Assembly: GCA_001829415.1 (NCBI GenBank)
Contig: MIBE01000053.1
Coordinates: 28,812 to 92,811 of the forward strand
Direction: 5' to 3'
Length of the DNA stretch: 64,000 bases
From: Spirochaetes bacterium GWF1_51_8
Lineage (GTDB): Bacteria; Spirochaetota; Brevinematia; Brevinematales; GWF1-51-8
Made by a program: the position numbers and the translations under genes. This document shows positions 38,748-47,022 of the stretch, piece by piece; within the stretch, counting starts at the first letter, position 1; each line of letters begins with the position of its first letter. The notes below the pieces were generated by a model. That model saw nothing but the letters and a program-made list of their open reading frames with translations. It searched no databases and was not told the origin of the DNA.

Positions 38748-40151
38748 ATGTCTTATCAAATGACGCGGCAGTACCGCGGAATGACAGGGATTAACGGGCC
38801 CATCGCCGTAGTCGAAGGGATCGAAGGTGTCGGATACGACGAGATCGTCGAGATCACCCTTTCCGACGGCACCCGCAGGATGGGAAAGGTTCTCGAGACA
38901 TCGGGGAAGGCCGTTATTCTTCAGGTTTTCGAAGGCACGAGCGGGATCAATCCGCAGAAAACAAGCCTCAAGTTCACCGGGAAACCCCTCGAAGTGGGTC
39001 TTGCGGAAGCGATGCTGGGGCGTGTGTTCAGCGGAATGGGTAATCCTATCGACGGGCTTGGGCCGATCATCGCCGAGCAGACTCGTAATGTGAACGGCGA
39101 ACCGCTCAATCCGGTGGTGCGCGCATATCCGCGCGAGTACATCGAGACCGGGGTATCGGCTATCGACGTGATGAACACGTTGGTACGCGGGCAGAAACTA
39201 CCGATCTTCTCGGCGGCTGGCCTTCCGCATAACGAGCTCGCGGCGCAGATTGCCGCGCAGGCGCGTCTCCCCGGTGGACAGACCGGGAACTTCGCGGTGG
39301 TTTTCGCCGCGATGGGTATCAAGCATGACGACGCCGCGTTCTTCGTCAGCAACTTCGAGGACACCGGCTCGTTAAAGAACGTGGTCATGTTCCTCAACCT
39401 CGCGGACGACCCCTCGATCGAACGTGTCATTACCCCGCGTATCGCGTTGACGACCGCGGAATACCTCGCTTATGAAAAAGGCAAGCACGTGCTTGTGATT
39501 ATGACCGATATGACCAGTTATTGCGAAGCGTTACGCGAGATCGGGACTGCGCGCGGCGAAGTACCCGCGCGTAAAGGGTTCCCGGGATATATGTATTCCG
39601 ACCTGTCCACTCTCTACGAGCGCGCGGGACGTGTAAAGGGTAAAGAGGGAAGCATCACTCAGGTGCCGATCCTCACGATGCCGAACGACGACATCACGCA
39701 TCCCGTGCCCGACCTGACCGGGTATATCACCGAAGGCCAGATCGTGCTCTCCCGCGAACTGAACGGGAAGGGGATTTATCCCGCTATCGACATCCTGCCG
39801 TCGTTGTCCCGTCTGATGAAGGACAGTATCGGCGAGGGATATACCCGCAAGGACCATCCGCACCTGTTTATGCAGATGTATGCGGCGTATTCGCGTGTGA
39901 AGGAAATCCGTTCGATCGCCTCGATTATCGGCGAGGAAGAACTGAGCAAGGTCGATAAAAAGTACCTGAAGTTCGGCTACGAGTTCGAGAACCATTTCGC
40001 CGGGCAGGGATTTACCGAGGACAGGACGCTCGAGACCAGTATGAACATGGCTTGGGAAATCCTTTCCATCCTGCCGTCGTCGGAACTGTCGGGCCTGACG
40101 GAAAAGGAAATCCAGCAGTACTATGTCGGAAAGATCGATTCCGAGGAGTAA
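38748..40151 (+). CDS. atpB: V-type ATPase subunit B
   Basis: Non-catalytic nucleotide-binding subunit of the head, 467 residues from the ATG at 38748. I prefer it to 38709 because GAGGGA lies seven bases upstream and the product starts [20 protein letters not shown] as in homologues; the earlier start overlaps the preceding gene. Recognisable are [32 protein letters not shown] (the degenerate P-loop region), [20 protein letters not shown], and [20 protein letters not shown]. It alternates with A in the head. Subunit D follows three bases after the stop. Confidence 0.97.
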   Translation: MSYQMTRQYRGMTGINGPIAVVEGIEGVGYDEIVEITLSDGTRRMGKVLETSGKAVILQVFEGTSGINPQKTSLKFTGKPLEVGLAEAMLGRVFSGMGNPIDGLGPIIAEQTRNVNGEPLNPVVRAYPREYIETGVSAIDVMNTLVRGQKLPIFSAAGLPHNELAAQIAAQARLPGGQTGNFAVVFAAMGIKHDDAAFFVSNFEDTGSLKNVVMFLNLADDPSIERVITPRIALTTAEYLAYEKGKHVLVIMTDMTSYCEALREIGTARGEVPARKGFPGYMYSDLSTLYERAGRVKGKEGSITQVPILTMPNDDITHPVPDLTGYITEGQIVLSRELNGKGIYPAIDILPSLSRLMKDSIGEGYTRKDHPHLFMQMYAAYSRVKEIRSIASIIGEEELSKVDKKYLKFGYEFENHFAGQGFTEDRTLETSMNMAWEILSILPSSELSGLTEKEIQQYYVGKIDSEE

Positions 40152-40154
40152 CGG

Positions 40155-40790
40155 ATGAATTTATCGGAAATCGCGCCTACTAAAACGAATTTGCTCGAAT
40201 ATAAAGGACAGTTGAAGTTTTCGCAGGACGGTCACGCGCTTCTGGAGCAAAAACGTGAAGTATTAGTGATGAACCTGCTCGAGATTATCTCGAAGATCAA
40301 AGACCAGCGCAAACGGCTGAACCAGCTCCTCGTGCATGCCTACGAGTTCCTTTCGATACTGGAACTCGAGATCGGAGAGTTCGAGATCGACCGCATCCTG
40401 AAAGGGATTCGTTCCGACCTGCGTCTGGATATTATCGAGAGGAGCGTAATGGGGGTTGCGGTCCCGACAATCAGGAATAAAGAAAAGCTGCCGGTGAAGG
40501 AAGGGCCTCAGGTCTCTATCAGCACCACGACATTGAACTACGATACATTGATGAAAACGGTCGCTGAGATCATGAAACTGATCTTCTACGTCGCCGAGGT
40601 GGAAGTTTCGGCATGGCGGCTGGCATACGAGATCAAGAAGACCCAGAGGCGCGTGAACGCCCTCGAGAACAATTTTATCCCGATGTTCAAGGACATAGTC
40701 AAGTACATTCAGGATACCCTCGAGGAACGCGAACGCGAGACATTTTTCCAGATGAAACGTGTGAAAAACGCCCATCTGGCGGATCAATAG
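40155..40790 (+). CDS. atpD: V-type ATPase subunit D
   Basis: Central rotor shaft subunit, 211 residues, almost all coiled coil. The N-terminal APTKTNLLEYKGQLKF, the loop HALLEQKREVLVMNL, and the C-terminal RRVNALENNFIPMFKDIVKY are the family's conserved ends, which pair as a two-helix shaft inside the A3B3 head. The start follows atpB by three bases, so translation is coupled. Next comes a Usp-like gene ten bases later. Confidence 0.95.
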   Translation: MNLSEIAPTKTNLLEYKGQLKFSQDGHALLEQKREVLVMNLLEIISKIKDQRKRLNQLLVHAYEFLSILELEIGEFEIDRILKGIRSDLRLDIIERSVMGVAVPTIRNKEKLPVKEGPQVSISTTTLNYDTLMKTVAEIMKLIFYVAEVEVSAWRLAYEIKKTQRRVNALENNFIPMFKDIVKYIQDTLEERERETFFQMKRVKNAHLADQ

Positions 40791-40799
40791 GAGAGAGCG

Positions 40800-41249
40800 A
40801 TGGAGAAAGTCTACATCCCCATTTGCGGTGCGTCGGAAGCGAAACGCGCCATACAAAAGGGAATTGAGTTTGCCAAACGCTTCGATCTCGAAGTGGTGGT
40901 TATTAATGTTCTTGACCAGGAGTCGATCAACAAGCTTCAGCGGTACAAGATATTTATCGACGAGGAATCGGCTCATTTTACCGATAGCCTGAAACGCGAC
41001 GCGGAAAAATACCTGCATTACGCCGAAAAGATCGCGGAACAGGCGGGGATTGGAATTCATAAGGTTCTGCTCGAGGGAGACCCGTTTTCTGAAATCTCCG
41101 AGTACATCAAAAATGACGCCGCCGAGCATTGCTATGTCTGCATCGCGAAACGCCACGAAGCGGTCAATTGCCGGGATATTTTCGGTGTCGTCGAGAAGAA
41201 GCTCTTATCGCAGACCGATTTCGACCTGATTATCGCGGGAGAGAAATGA
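40800..41249 (+). CDS. Universal stress protein-like domain in the V-ATPase operon
   Basis: A 149-residue protein with a UspA-like alpha/beta layout: a first strand YIPICGASEAKRAIQKGIEFA, then LEVVVINVLD, a helix pair with YLHYAEKIAEQAGI, strand HKVLLEGDPFSEISEYI, and ending FDLIIAGEK. The ATP-binding motif GxxGx9GS is not clear, so it is probably the non-nucleotide-binding type. Usp proteins modulate partners under stress; placement between subunits D and G/H suggests control of the ATPase. This gene is not part of the standard A/V-ATPase set. Its stop overlaps the next start. Family assignment is moderate. Confidence 0.7.
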   Translation: MEKVYIPICGASEAKRAIQKGIEFAKRFDLEVVVINVLDQESINKLQRYKIFIDEESAHFTDSLKRDAEKYLHYAEKIAEQAGIGIHKVLLEGDPFSEISEYIKNDAAEHCYVCIAKRHEAVNCRDIFGVVEKKLLSQTDFDLIIAGEK

Positions 41250-41560
41250 TGAAGACGATTATCGATTCGATTGTGAAGGCCGAACACGACGTACAGAAAA
41301 ACTATATGGAAGCTGAAAAAGAGGCGAAGACATTGATAGACGAGGCCCGCGCGAAAACGGTCAAACTCGAGGACGAGTATCAGAAAAAGTTCGAAGATGA
41401 AGTCCTGGCAAGAAAAGAAGATATGAAGCTCCGTGCTGAAAAAAGGGTCGCCGAACTGAAGACTACTGTCGAGAAGGAACTGAAGGACAAAAAGTCCGTG
41501 ATCGAAAAAAAGCGCGGTGCAATTAAAGAAAAGATCATAAAGATGGTACTGGAGAAATAA
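41246..41560 (+). CDS. V-type ATPase peripheral-stalk subunit (G/H-like)
   Basis: A 104-residue protein that is almost entirely one charged coiled coil (AEHDVQKNYMEAEKEAKTLI, KLRAEKRVAELKTTVEKELK). Position and character fit the subunit called G or H in A/V-ATPases, which pairs with subunit E in the stator stalk. I start it at 41246, overlapping the Usp stop by ATGA, not at 41129. Subunit C starts directly after its stop, with no gap. The sequence alone cannot exclude another coiled-coil protein, but the operon context is strong. Confidence 0.75.
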   Translation: MMKTIIDSIVKAEHDVQKNYMEAEKEAKTLIDEARAKTVKLEDEYQKKFEDEVLARKEDMKLRAEKRVAELKTTVEKELKDKKSVIEKKRGAIKEKIIKMVLEK

Positions 41561-42556
41561 ATGTTCGGGATCGAGTTTACGGCGGTCAACCCGAAAGTGC
41601 GCAACTGGATGTCATTCCTGCTCAAACCCGAAGATATGGAATACCTTGTCGGGGCGAGCCTGAACGAGGTGATCGAGACGATCCGCGCGAAGGCAAAAAA
41701 GGAAAGTATCGAGACAGGCGATATCCGCGAAATCGAACAGATCCTGAAAAACGCCATCGTGCAGTACATCCATAGCGGCCTGAATTTCCTTGTAGGGAAA
41801 CCCGCCGATTTTCTCCAGACATGGCTCGAAGTATACCGGATCGAGAATTTGAAGACGATCGCCCGCGCTCTCATAACCGGGAAGCCCGTCGATTTTCTCT
41901 ATAAAATCAAGGACAAAGATTGGCTGACGATGGACTCGGTGAAGGATGTCCGGTCGTTCGACGAGTACCTTGAGTTTCTTCGGCGGACCGATTACTATAC
42001 GATTGCCCAGAAGGCCTTTCCGCGCATTGTCGAGGAAAAGAACACCTTTTTCTGGGAGATCGCGCTGGATAACCAATACGCTCATCTTCTGAAGAAGGCG
42101 GCGCAGAAGCTGTCGCGCCCGAGCAGGGATGCGGTGAAGCGGCTGTTGTTTTTCTCGATGGAGGCCAGCCGGTTTCAATGGATATTCCGGATGCGTTTCC
42201 AGTACGGGCTTTCGGTGGAAGAAACAATTACGTTTATCCCGAACGTCTACAAGTCATTATCGAAACGGGGATACGCGGAACTGCTGGAATCGGAATCGCC
42301 CGCGGCGTTTTTTGAAAAACTGCACCAGCGCGGGATTATCGAGGAAATGGTTACCGACGCGTCGTCGTTCGAGAAACTGATGAATGACGCGATTGTCAAA
42401 CGGACCCACCGTTACCTCGGCGGAATTCCGTTCCAGTTCGGCATATTTTTATCGTTTATTATCTTAAAGAGCATGGATGTCCGAAAATATATCATCCTGC
42501 TCGAGGGAAAACGCGCAGGTGTTGACCGCGCGATACTTGAAAAACTCCTGATCTAA
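41561..42556 (+). CDS. atpC: V-type ATPase subunit C (AC39-like)
   Basis: Funnel-shaped subunit (331 residues) that connects the central shaft to the membrane ring. It is helical and shows typical segments: IETGDIREIEQILKNAIVQY, LEVYRIENLKTIARALITGK, and RTHRYLGGIPFQFGIFLSFI near the C-terminus. The last is characteristic of vATP-synt_AC39 proteins. The start codon follows the preceding stop immediately (TAAATG). Subunit I begins 14 bases after its stop. Confidence 0.9.
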   Translation: MFGIEFTAVNPKVRNWMSFLLKPEDMEYLVGASLNEVIETIRAKAKKESIETGDIREIEQILKNAIVQYIHSGLNFLVGKPADFLQTWLEVYRIENLKTIARALITGKPVDFLYKIKDKDWLTMDSVKDVRSFDEYLEFLRRTDYYTIAQKAFPRIVEEKNTFFWEIALDNQYAHLLKKAAQKLSRPSRDAVKRLLFFSMEASRFQWIFRMRFQYGLSVEETITFIPNVYKSLSKRGYAELLESESPAAFFEKLHQRGIIEEMVTDASSFEKLMNDAIVKRTHRYLGGIPFQFGIFLSFIILKSMDVRKYIILLEGKRAGVDRAILEKLLI

Positions 42557-42570
42557 GGCGGAAGGAACAG

Positions 42571-44490
42571 ATGTTTTTGCCCCAGAATATGACAAAACTT
42601 GATGTCGTGATCCTGAAACGTCATGTCGATGAAGTCTCCAAGGAAGTAATGAGCTTCGGCGAGTTTGAGATTATCAAGCTCGGCGGTTCGGAGATTCGCG
42701 CTTATTCCCTGAAAAAGGAATCCCTCGAGGATATCACCGGGCGCTTCATGGATTTCCGCAGGCGCCTCAACAATGTCAAGTCGTTTTTTACTAAAATTAC
42801 TTACCTGAAAGAAGAAGAAATTACCGAATATCTCGACGAGATGTCGATTAAGAACATGCTTAAAGAGATCGAGATGGAAGTAAACACTCTGGTGCGTGAA
42901 ATCGAGAGCGTGAAACAACGCCAGACCGATTACCTTGTCAAGCTCGACAGTTACCGTTTCTTCGGCAATCTCGATATGGACCTGACAAAGACGAGCGAAG
43001 TCCAGAATTTCTACATGGGTTTCGGGGGAATACCCACCGCCCAGTACCAGACGTTTATGGACGCCATTTCACTGATCCCGTCGGTAGTCATGAATGTCGG
43101 CACGGTGTCGCAGAAGAACATGGTGTTCTTCACGGTGCCGAATAACACCCGCGAACAGCTCGAGAAAATCCTTCAGAACGTTTTTTACCAGGATTACGGT
43201 ATCCCCGCCGACGCGAAAGAGAATATCCGAAAGCGCATCATGAAATATGCCTTCGAGTATTCTATCGCGCTGGACGAGGAAGAACTGCTCGAAAAGAGGC
43301 GCGACAAAATAATCAAACGCCTCGCGCCGCTTTTTCACAGGATAAACCAGAGTATCGAATACCGCCTGAACCTGACCAAGCTCCGCGGAGAAATGGTCTC
43401 TACCAATTCCGTCGTACTTTTCTCGGGCTGGGTGCCGTCGGGAATGCTCGAAGACCTGAAGCAGAAAATAACCGATATCACCGACAATAAATGCGAGTTC
43501 CTCGACGAGGACGCCGCCGTGCTGTATATGCGCGACGGGATCGTCCCGCCGACTAAGCTCAATAACCCCAGGATACTGAAACCGTTCGAGCTCCTTGTCA
43601 ACCTGTTCGGCACACCTAACTATAAAGAATTCGACCCGACCCCGTTCGCGGCGATCAGCTATATCCTGATGTTCGGCGCGATGTTCGGCGATGTCGGTCA
43701 CGGTCTGGTGCTGAGTGTGGTGGGATTTATCGTCCTGCTCCTCAAGCGCTCGGCGGGAATCGCGAGTATCGCCGCGATCATGGTGTGGGGCGGATTGTCG
43801 TCCACGCTCTTCGGGTTTCTATACGGCGAGGTGTTCGGGAAGCCGCTGATTCCGCCGTTATGGATATCGCCAATTCACAATATCAATACGATCCTGTCGA
43901 CCGCGATCATTTTCGGAGTCGGGATGATCACGGTCGGAATGATCCTCGGGATTATCAATTCATTCATGCGGAAGGATTACGGACGGGCGTTATTCGCCCC
44001 TAATGGCATCGCCGGGATAACGTTCTACTGGGGCCTGCTGTATATGGGATACACGGTGCTGACCGGCGGTACGTTCCCGCAGTTTATTATCTATATCACG
44101 ATCGGCGCGGGCATTCTGATCGCGCTCGAGAAATGGCTCGCGTATAAGCTGTTCCATCACGGCGAGAAGGAAAATCCCGCGCTCGGCGCAATCGACCTTT
44201 TCGAGACCACGTTGTCGATGCTGTCGAATACGATCTCCTTCGTCCGCGTGGGCGCGTTCGCGCTGAACCACGGAGCGTTGATGAGCGCCTTCTTTATCAT
44301 CGCGAATATGACCGACAACCCGTTCATACAGGCGCTGATTATTTTTATCGGGAACCTATTCGTTATCGGGTTCGAAGGCTTGGTGGTTGGGATTCAAGTG
44401 CTGAGGCTCGAGTACTACGAGTTCTTCATGAAGTTCTTCCGTGCCGACGGGCGCGGATTCCATTCGCTGAAAGACTTTAAAAAAGAATAG
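42571..44490 (+). CDS. atpI: V-type ATPase subunit I (a-type stator subunit)
   Basis: Membrane stator subunit of 639 residues, holding the ion half-channels. The N-terminal 320 residues are cytoplasmic, with coiled coils (MLKEIEMEVNTLVREIESVK). The C-terminal half has seven or more transmembrane helices, including the landmark MFGAMFGDVGHGLVLSVVGF, LLYMGYTVLTGG, and NTISFVRVGAFALNHGALMS, where the arginine is the essential residue next to the ring. Length matches the family. It is the last canonical gene of the operon; the gene at 44508 may be co-transcribed. Confidence 0.96.
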   Translation: MFLPQNMTKLDVVILKRHVDEVSKEVMSFGEFEIIKLGGSEIRAYSLKKESLEDITGRFMDFRRRLNNVKSFFTKITYLKEEEITEYLDEMSIKNMLKEIEMEVNTLVREIESVKQRQTDYLVKLDSYRFFGNLDMDLTKTSEVQNFYMGFGGIPTAQYQTFMDAISLIPSVVMNVGTVSQKNMVFFTVPNNTREQLEKILQNVFYQDYGIPADAKENIRKRIMKYAFEYSIALDEEELLEKRRDKIIKRLAPLFHRINQSIEYRLNLTKLRGEMVSTNSVVLFSGWVPSGMLEDLKQKITDITDNKCEFLDEDAAVLYMRDGIVPPTKLNNPRILKPFELLVNLFGTPNYKEFDPTPFAAISYILMFGAMFGDVGHGLVLSVVGFIVLLLKRSAGIASIAAIMVWGGLSSTLFGFLYGEVFGKPLIPPLWISPIHNINTILSTAIIFGVGMITVGMILGIINSFMRKDYGRALFAPNGIAGITFYWGLLYMGYTVLTGGTFPQFIIYITIGAGILIALEKWLAYKLFHHGEKENPALGAIDLFETTLSMLSNTISFVRVGAFALNHGALMSAFFIIANMTDNPFIQALIIFIGNLFVIGFEGLVVGIQVLRLEYYEFFMKFFRADGRGFHSLKDFKKE

Positions 44491-44507
44491 AGCGTAGGGA
44501 GGTAAAT

Positions 44508-44990
44508 ATGCGTGCCCTTATTAATTTAATCTTAGTCGGTATCATTATTTTTTCGCTGATCAGCTATTTTTCCGGATCTAAGTTTTCGGATTTGATGAAA
44601 GGTAATGTTTTCAGCGGCGGGGATAATACCGGTGAGGTATCTGCCGTTTCTGAATGGAAATCCGGGATCGAGAAAGCAGGTTTATTGCTGAAAGAATTAG
44701 GTGTTCTGGTGGAGGAATACAACTCCGGCGCGATCGAATCTCCCTCGGATATCGAAGCGAAAGTTATAGAGATCGATCAGTTGATGATCGGCTTGAAGCA
44801 ATATAAGAGTTCCCTTTCCGGCGACGAACGGAAAGAGTTTATCAAGAGCTTCAACGAACTCGAAGACGAATGGGACGATATGCAGGACAATTACAAAGTA
44901 GTGGAAGATATCCTCGAAGAAATGGAGACGGACGGTGATGAAAGCGCCGAGACCAATTCCGGCGTGAAAGAACACTTTTTTGGAGAATAA
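44508..44990 (+). CDS. Small anchored protein with acidic helical domain
   Basis: A 160-residue protein with one N-terminal membrane segment (INLILVGIIIFSLISYFSG) and a charged, helical remainder (GLLLKELGVLVEEYNSG, EFIKSFNELEDEWDDMQDNY) ending in a very acidic tail. It has no recognised family. GGGAGG precedes the start, 17 bases after atpI, so it may be read from the same transcript. No terminator is evident between them. Function unknown. Confidence 0.65.
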   Translation: MRALINLILVGIIIFSLISYFSGSKFSDLMKGNVFSGGDNTGEVSAVSEWKSGIEKAGLLLKELGVLVEEYNSGAIESPSDIEAKVIEIDQLMIGLKQYKSSLSGDERKEFIKSFNELEDEWDDMQDNYKVVEDILEEMETDGDESAETNSGVKEHFFGE

Positions 44991-45043
44991 TAGTTGAATT
45001 TCAAGTATAGACCGATTGTACATTCCACCCCGGACAACTTATC

Positions 45044-46771
45044 ATGCGGATAAACCCGTCTGTGCTCCTTCTCGTGTCAGTAATCGCCGCGCTTCCGGCG
45101 AATACCGCGTTATTCGCGGGCGCGAAAGTGTTCTCGGTGAGCGCGACCTCGTGCGCCCCCGGTTCGCAGGCGCTGTTCCTTCTCGATAGCGACCCGAAGA
45201 CTGTCTGGAAACCCGCCTCGGGCGATTCCGGCCTCGAAGGTTTTTCCGTATGCTTCACCGAACCTGCCGACATTTCAGTAATCGAAATCTGCACCCCTTC
45301 CGGCTCGAAATCTAAAGCGCCGGTGTTTTACTACCTTGTGAACGGCATCGCGCAGGGGAAGATCGCAGCGAACTCAAAACTCACAGGCCTCGGTCTTAAA
45401 GCGGTCACCGAGCTCGAGTTCCTTTCGACCGGCGCGCAGTCCGATATCGCGATATCCGAGCTCAAGCTCGATCCCTCGACCAACTCGGCATCCGGGGCGG
45501 CGTATCCGCTCTTTATCGACGGGACTGTCAGGATCACCGGAAGCGCGTCGCAGAACGGCGCCCCCGGCCTGCTTTGCGACGGGGACTTCTGTACGGCGTG
45601 GTCGGCGTCATACTCCTCGCAGGAATTCGCCCCCGTCATCGAGATATCGCTTTTATCGAACCTGCTGATCTCGGGGATATACTTTGTGAACGGCAAACAA
45701 GTCGCGGGTGAGACATCCGGCACGGGCGGTAAGATAAAAGCGATAGAAATTTCCGCCGACGGCATACCCGCCGGGACATACACGTTAAAAGATATTTCCA
45801 GCCTCCAAAAGGTCAGGCTCGAGAAACCGTTACTCGGAAAAGAGATCAAGATAAAAGTCCTCTCTGTCTACGGGAAGGAGATGGTTAAAACAGCCGCCCT
45901 GACGGATTTCGCGTTCGATATCGCGGGCGTCCCCGTGTTTGTGAAGATCGCCAAGAAGGAAACTCAGGCGGCAGTACTCCCGAAGTCTATCCCCGCGAAA
46001 ATGCCGGACTTTGTTTCGAAAATCCTTGTTTTCAGCTATATATCCCTGAGCAATACGAACCGGAATTTCACACTGAAATTCAGGCCCGACGGATCGTTCG
46101 CGGCGTTGTCCGAGATATACGGCTACCAGTTCGCCCAGAGCTTCTATATAAAGGGTTCGTGGCAGATCGTGAAGTCCGGCCCGGGTGTCTGGGAAATCGG
46201 GATTGACGGGAAAATCTGGAACAATTGCGAAAAGTTCGCCTCGGTGTCGTTCTCCGAAAATATCGACCTCGCGTGCACGGCCGAGACGGTGAAAGAGACG
46301 ATCAAGGTCTACCTTCCCTCGAAAGTCCCGGCGTTAACCCCGCCCCCGAAAAAGGTCATCATCACGAATTTCGTCAGTTACACGAACGTCTATTCCTATT
46401 CGAAAACGAACCTGACGGTCGATCCGAATAAGCATATCCACCCGTTGAAAAAAACAAATCTCTCGATTTCCGGGAAATCGGAGACCAATATTCAAATACT
46501 CGCCGAAGTCTGCGAAAAGCCCGCCGACGCACCGGCGTCCTTCCAGATCACCGAACGGACTGTGATCGAGACAAATATGGCGCTGCCGCCGGTCTACCAG
46601 GCGGAAGACCTGATCCGTTGGTATATATGGAATAAGAAGCCCGAGTGCTGGAAGATCGAAGGGAAATGGATATGGGGACTTTACCCCGCGGTGGTCTCCG
46701 AACTGGACTATCTCGAGGAGTTCCAACTGGGCGAGCCGATCGATATGGACTTGATCAAGGCTAAAGAATGA
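45044..46771 (+). CDS. Secreted protein with two discoidin-like domains
   Basis: A 575-residue exported protein; signal peptide SVLLLVSVIAALPANTALFA. Two stretches have the F5/8-type (discoidin, NADase-type glycan-binding) logic: SQALFLLDSDPKTVWKPASG leading to ISVIEICTPSG, and GLLCDGDFCTAWSASYSSQEF leading to LLISGIYFVNG. The Asp-Gly/Thr-x-W turn is the classic exposed-tryptophan loop. The C-terminal 250 residues have a lipocalin-like TLKFRPDGSFAALSEIYG and a Pro/Lys linker (PALTPPPKKVI). It probably binds polysaccharide or envelope material. No clear ribosome site is seen near 45044. Its neighbours give no functional hint. Confidence 0.65.
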   Translation: MRINPSVLLLVSVIAALPANTALFAGAKVFSVSATSCAPGSQALFLLDSDPKTVWKPASGDSGLEGFSVCFTEPADISVIEICTPSGSKSKAPVFYYLVNGIAQGKIAANSKLTGLGLKAVTELEFLSTGAQSDIAISELKLDPSTNSASGAAYPLFIDGTVRITGSASQNGAPGLLCDGDFCTAWSASYSSQEFAPVIEISLLSNLLISGIYFVNGKQVAGETSGTGGKIKAIEISADGIPAGTYTLKDISSLQKVRLEKPLLGKEIKIKVLSVYGKEMVKTAALTDFAFDIAGVPVFVKIAKKETQAAVLPKSIPAKMPDFVSKILVFSYISLSNTNRNFTLKFRPDGSFAALSEIYGYQFAQSFYIKGSWQIVKSGPGVWEIGIDGKIWNNCEKFASVSFSENIDLACTAETVKETIKVYLPSKVPALTPPPKKVIITNFVSYTNVYSYSKTNLTVDPNKHIHPLKKTNLSISGKSETNIQILAEVCEKPADAPASFQITERTVIETNMALPPVYQAEDLIRWYIWNKKPECWKIEGKWIWGLYPAVVSELDYLEEFQLGEPIDMDLIKAKE

Positions 46772-46783
46772 CTCTTTTGCGAC

Positions 46784-46812
46784 TTGACGGGACGAAAAAG
46801 TTATAGTATAAT
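46784..46812 (+). promoter_or_regulatory. Promoter of tRNA-Gly
   Basis: TTGACG at 46784-46789, 17 bases, TATAAT at 46807-46812, twelve bases before the tRNA 5' end. Confidence 0.85.
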
Positions 46813-46823
46813 ATTTCTACAAC

Positions 46824-46894
46824 GCGGCCATCATACAGTGGCAGTATCTTAGCCTTCCAAGCTAATGACGCGGGTCCGATTCCCGCTGGCCGCT
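46824..46894 (+). tRNA. tRNA-Gly (anticodon TCC)
   Basis: Seventy-one bases without encoded CCA. Acceptor GCGGCCA pairs with TGGCCGC; D stem ATAC/GTAT; anticodon stem TTAGC/GCTAA with loop CTTCCAA giving TCC; T stem GCGGG/CCCGC around TCCGATT. It decodes GGA and GGG. Confidence 0.95.
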
Positions 46895-46900
46895 ATCGCG

Positions 46901-46926
46901 GGGCTGTCCTCAGGGACGGCCCTTTT
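46901..46926 (+). terminator. Terminator after tRNA-Gly
   Basis: GGGCTGTCC / GGGACGGCCC (one G-T pair) with loop TCA and TTTT, seven bases after the tRNA. Confidence 0.8.
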
Positions 46927-46942
46927 GTATGACACCTCTTTT

Positions 46943-46971
46943 TTGACAATTCGCTTACCGCCGATTAGAAT
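46943..46971 (+). promoter_or_regulatory. Promoter of pyk
   Basis: TTGACA at 46943-46948, 17 bases, TAGAAT at 46966-46971, 51 bases before the start codon. Confidence 0.75.
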
Positions 46972-47022
46972 AATCGGATACATGCTATTCAATGCGGCCG
47001 GAAATACCTCTGCGGGAGCACC

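Noticed and set aside
41129-41560. 143-codon form of the coiled-coil V-ATPase subunit
   Set aside because: The first 39 codons are out-of-frame reading of the Usp-like gene; the ATGA overlap at 41246 is the better start.
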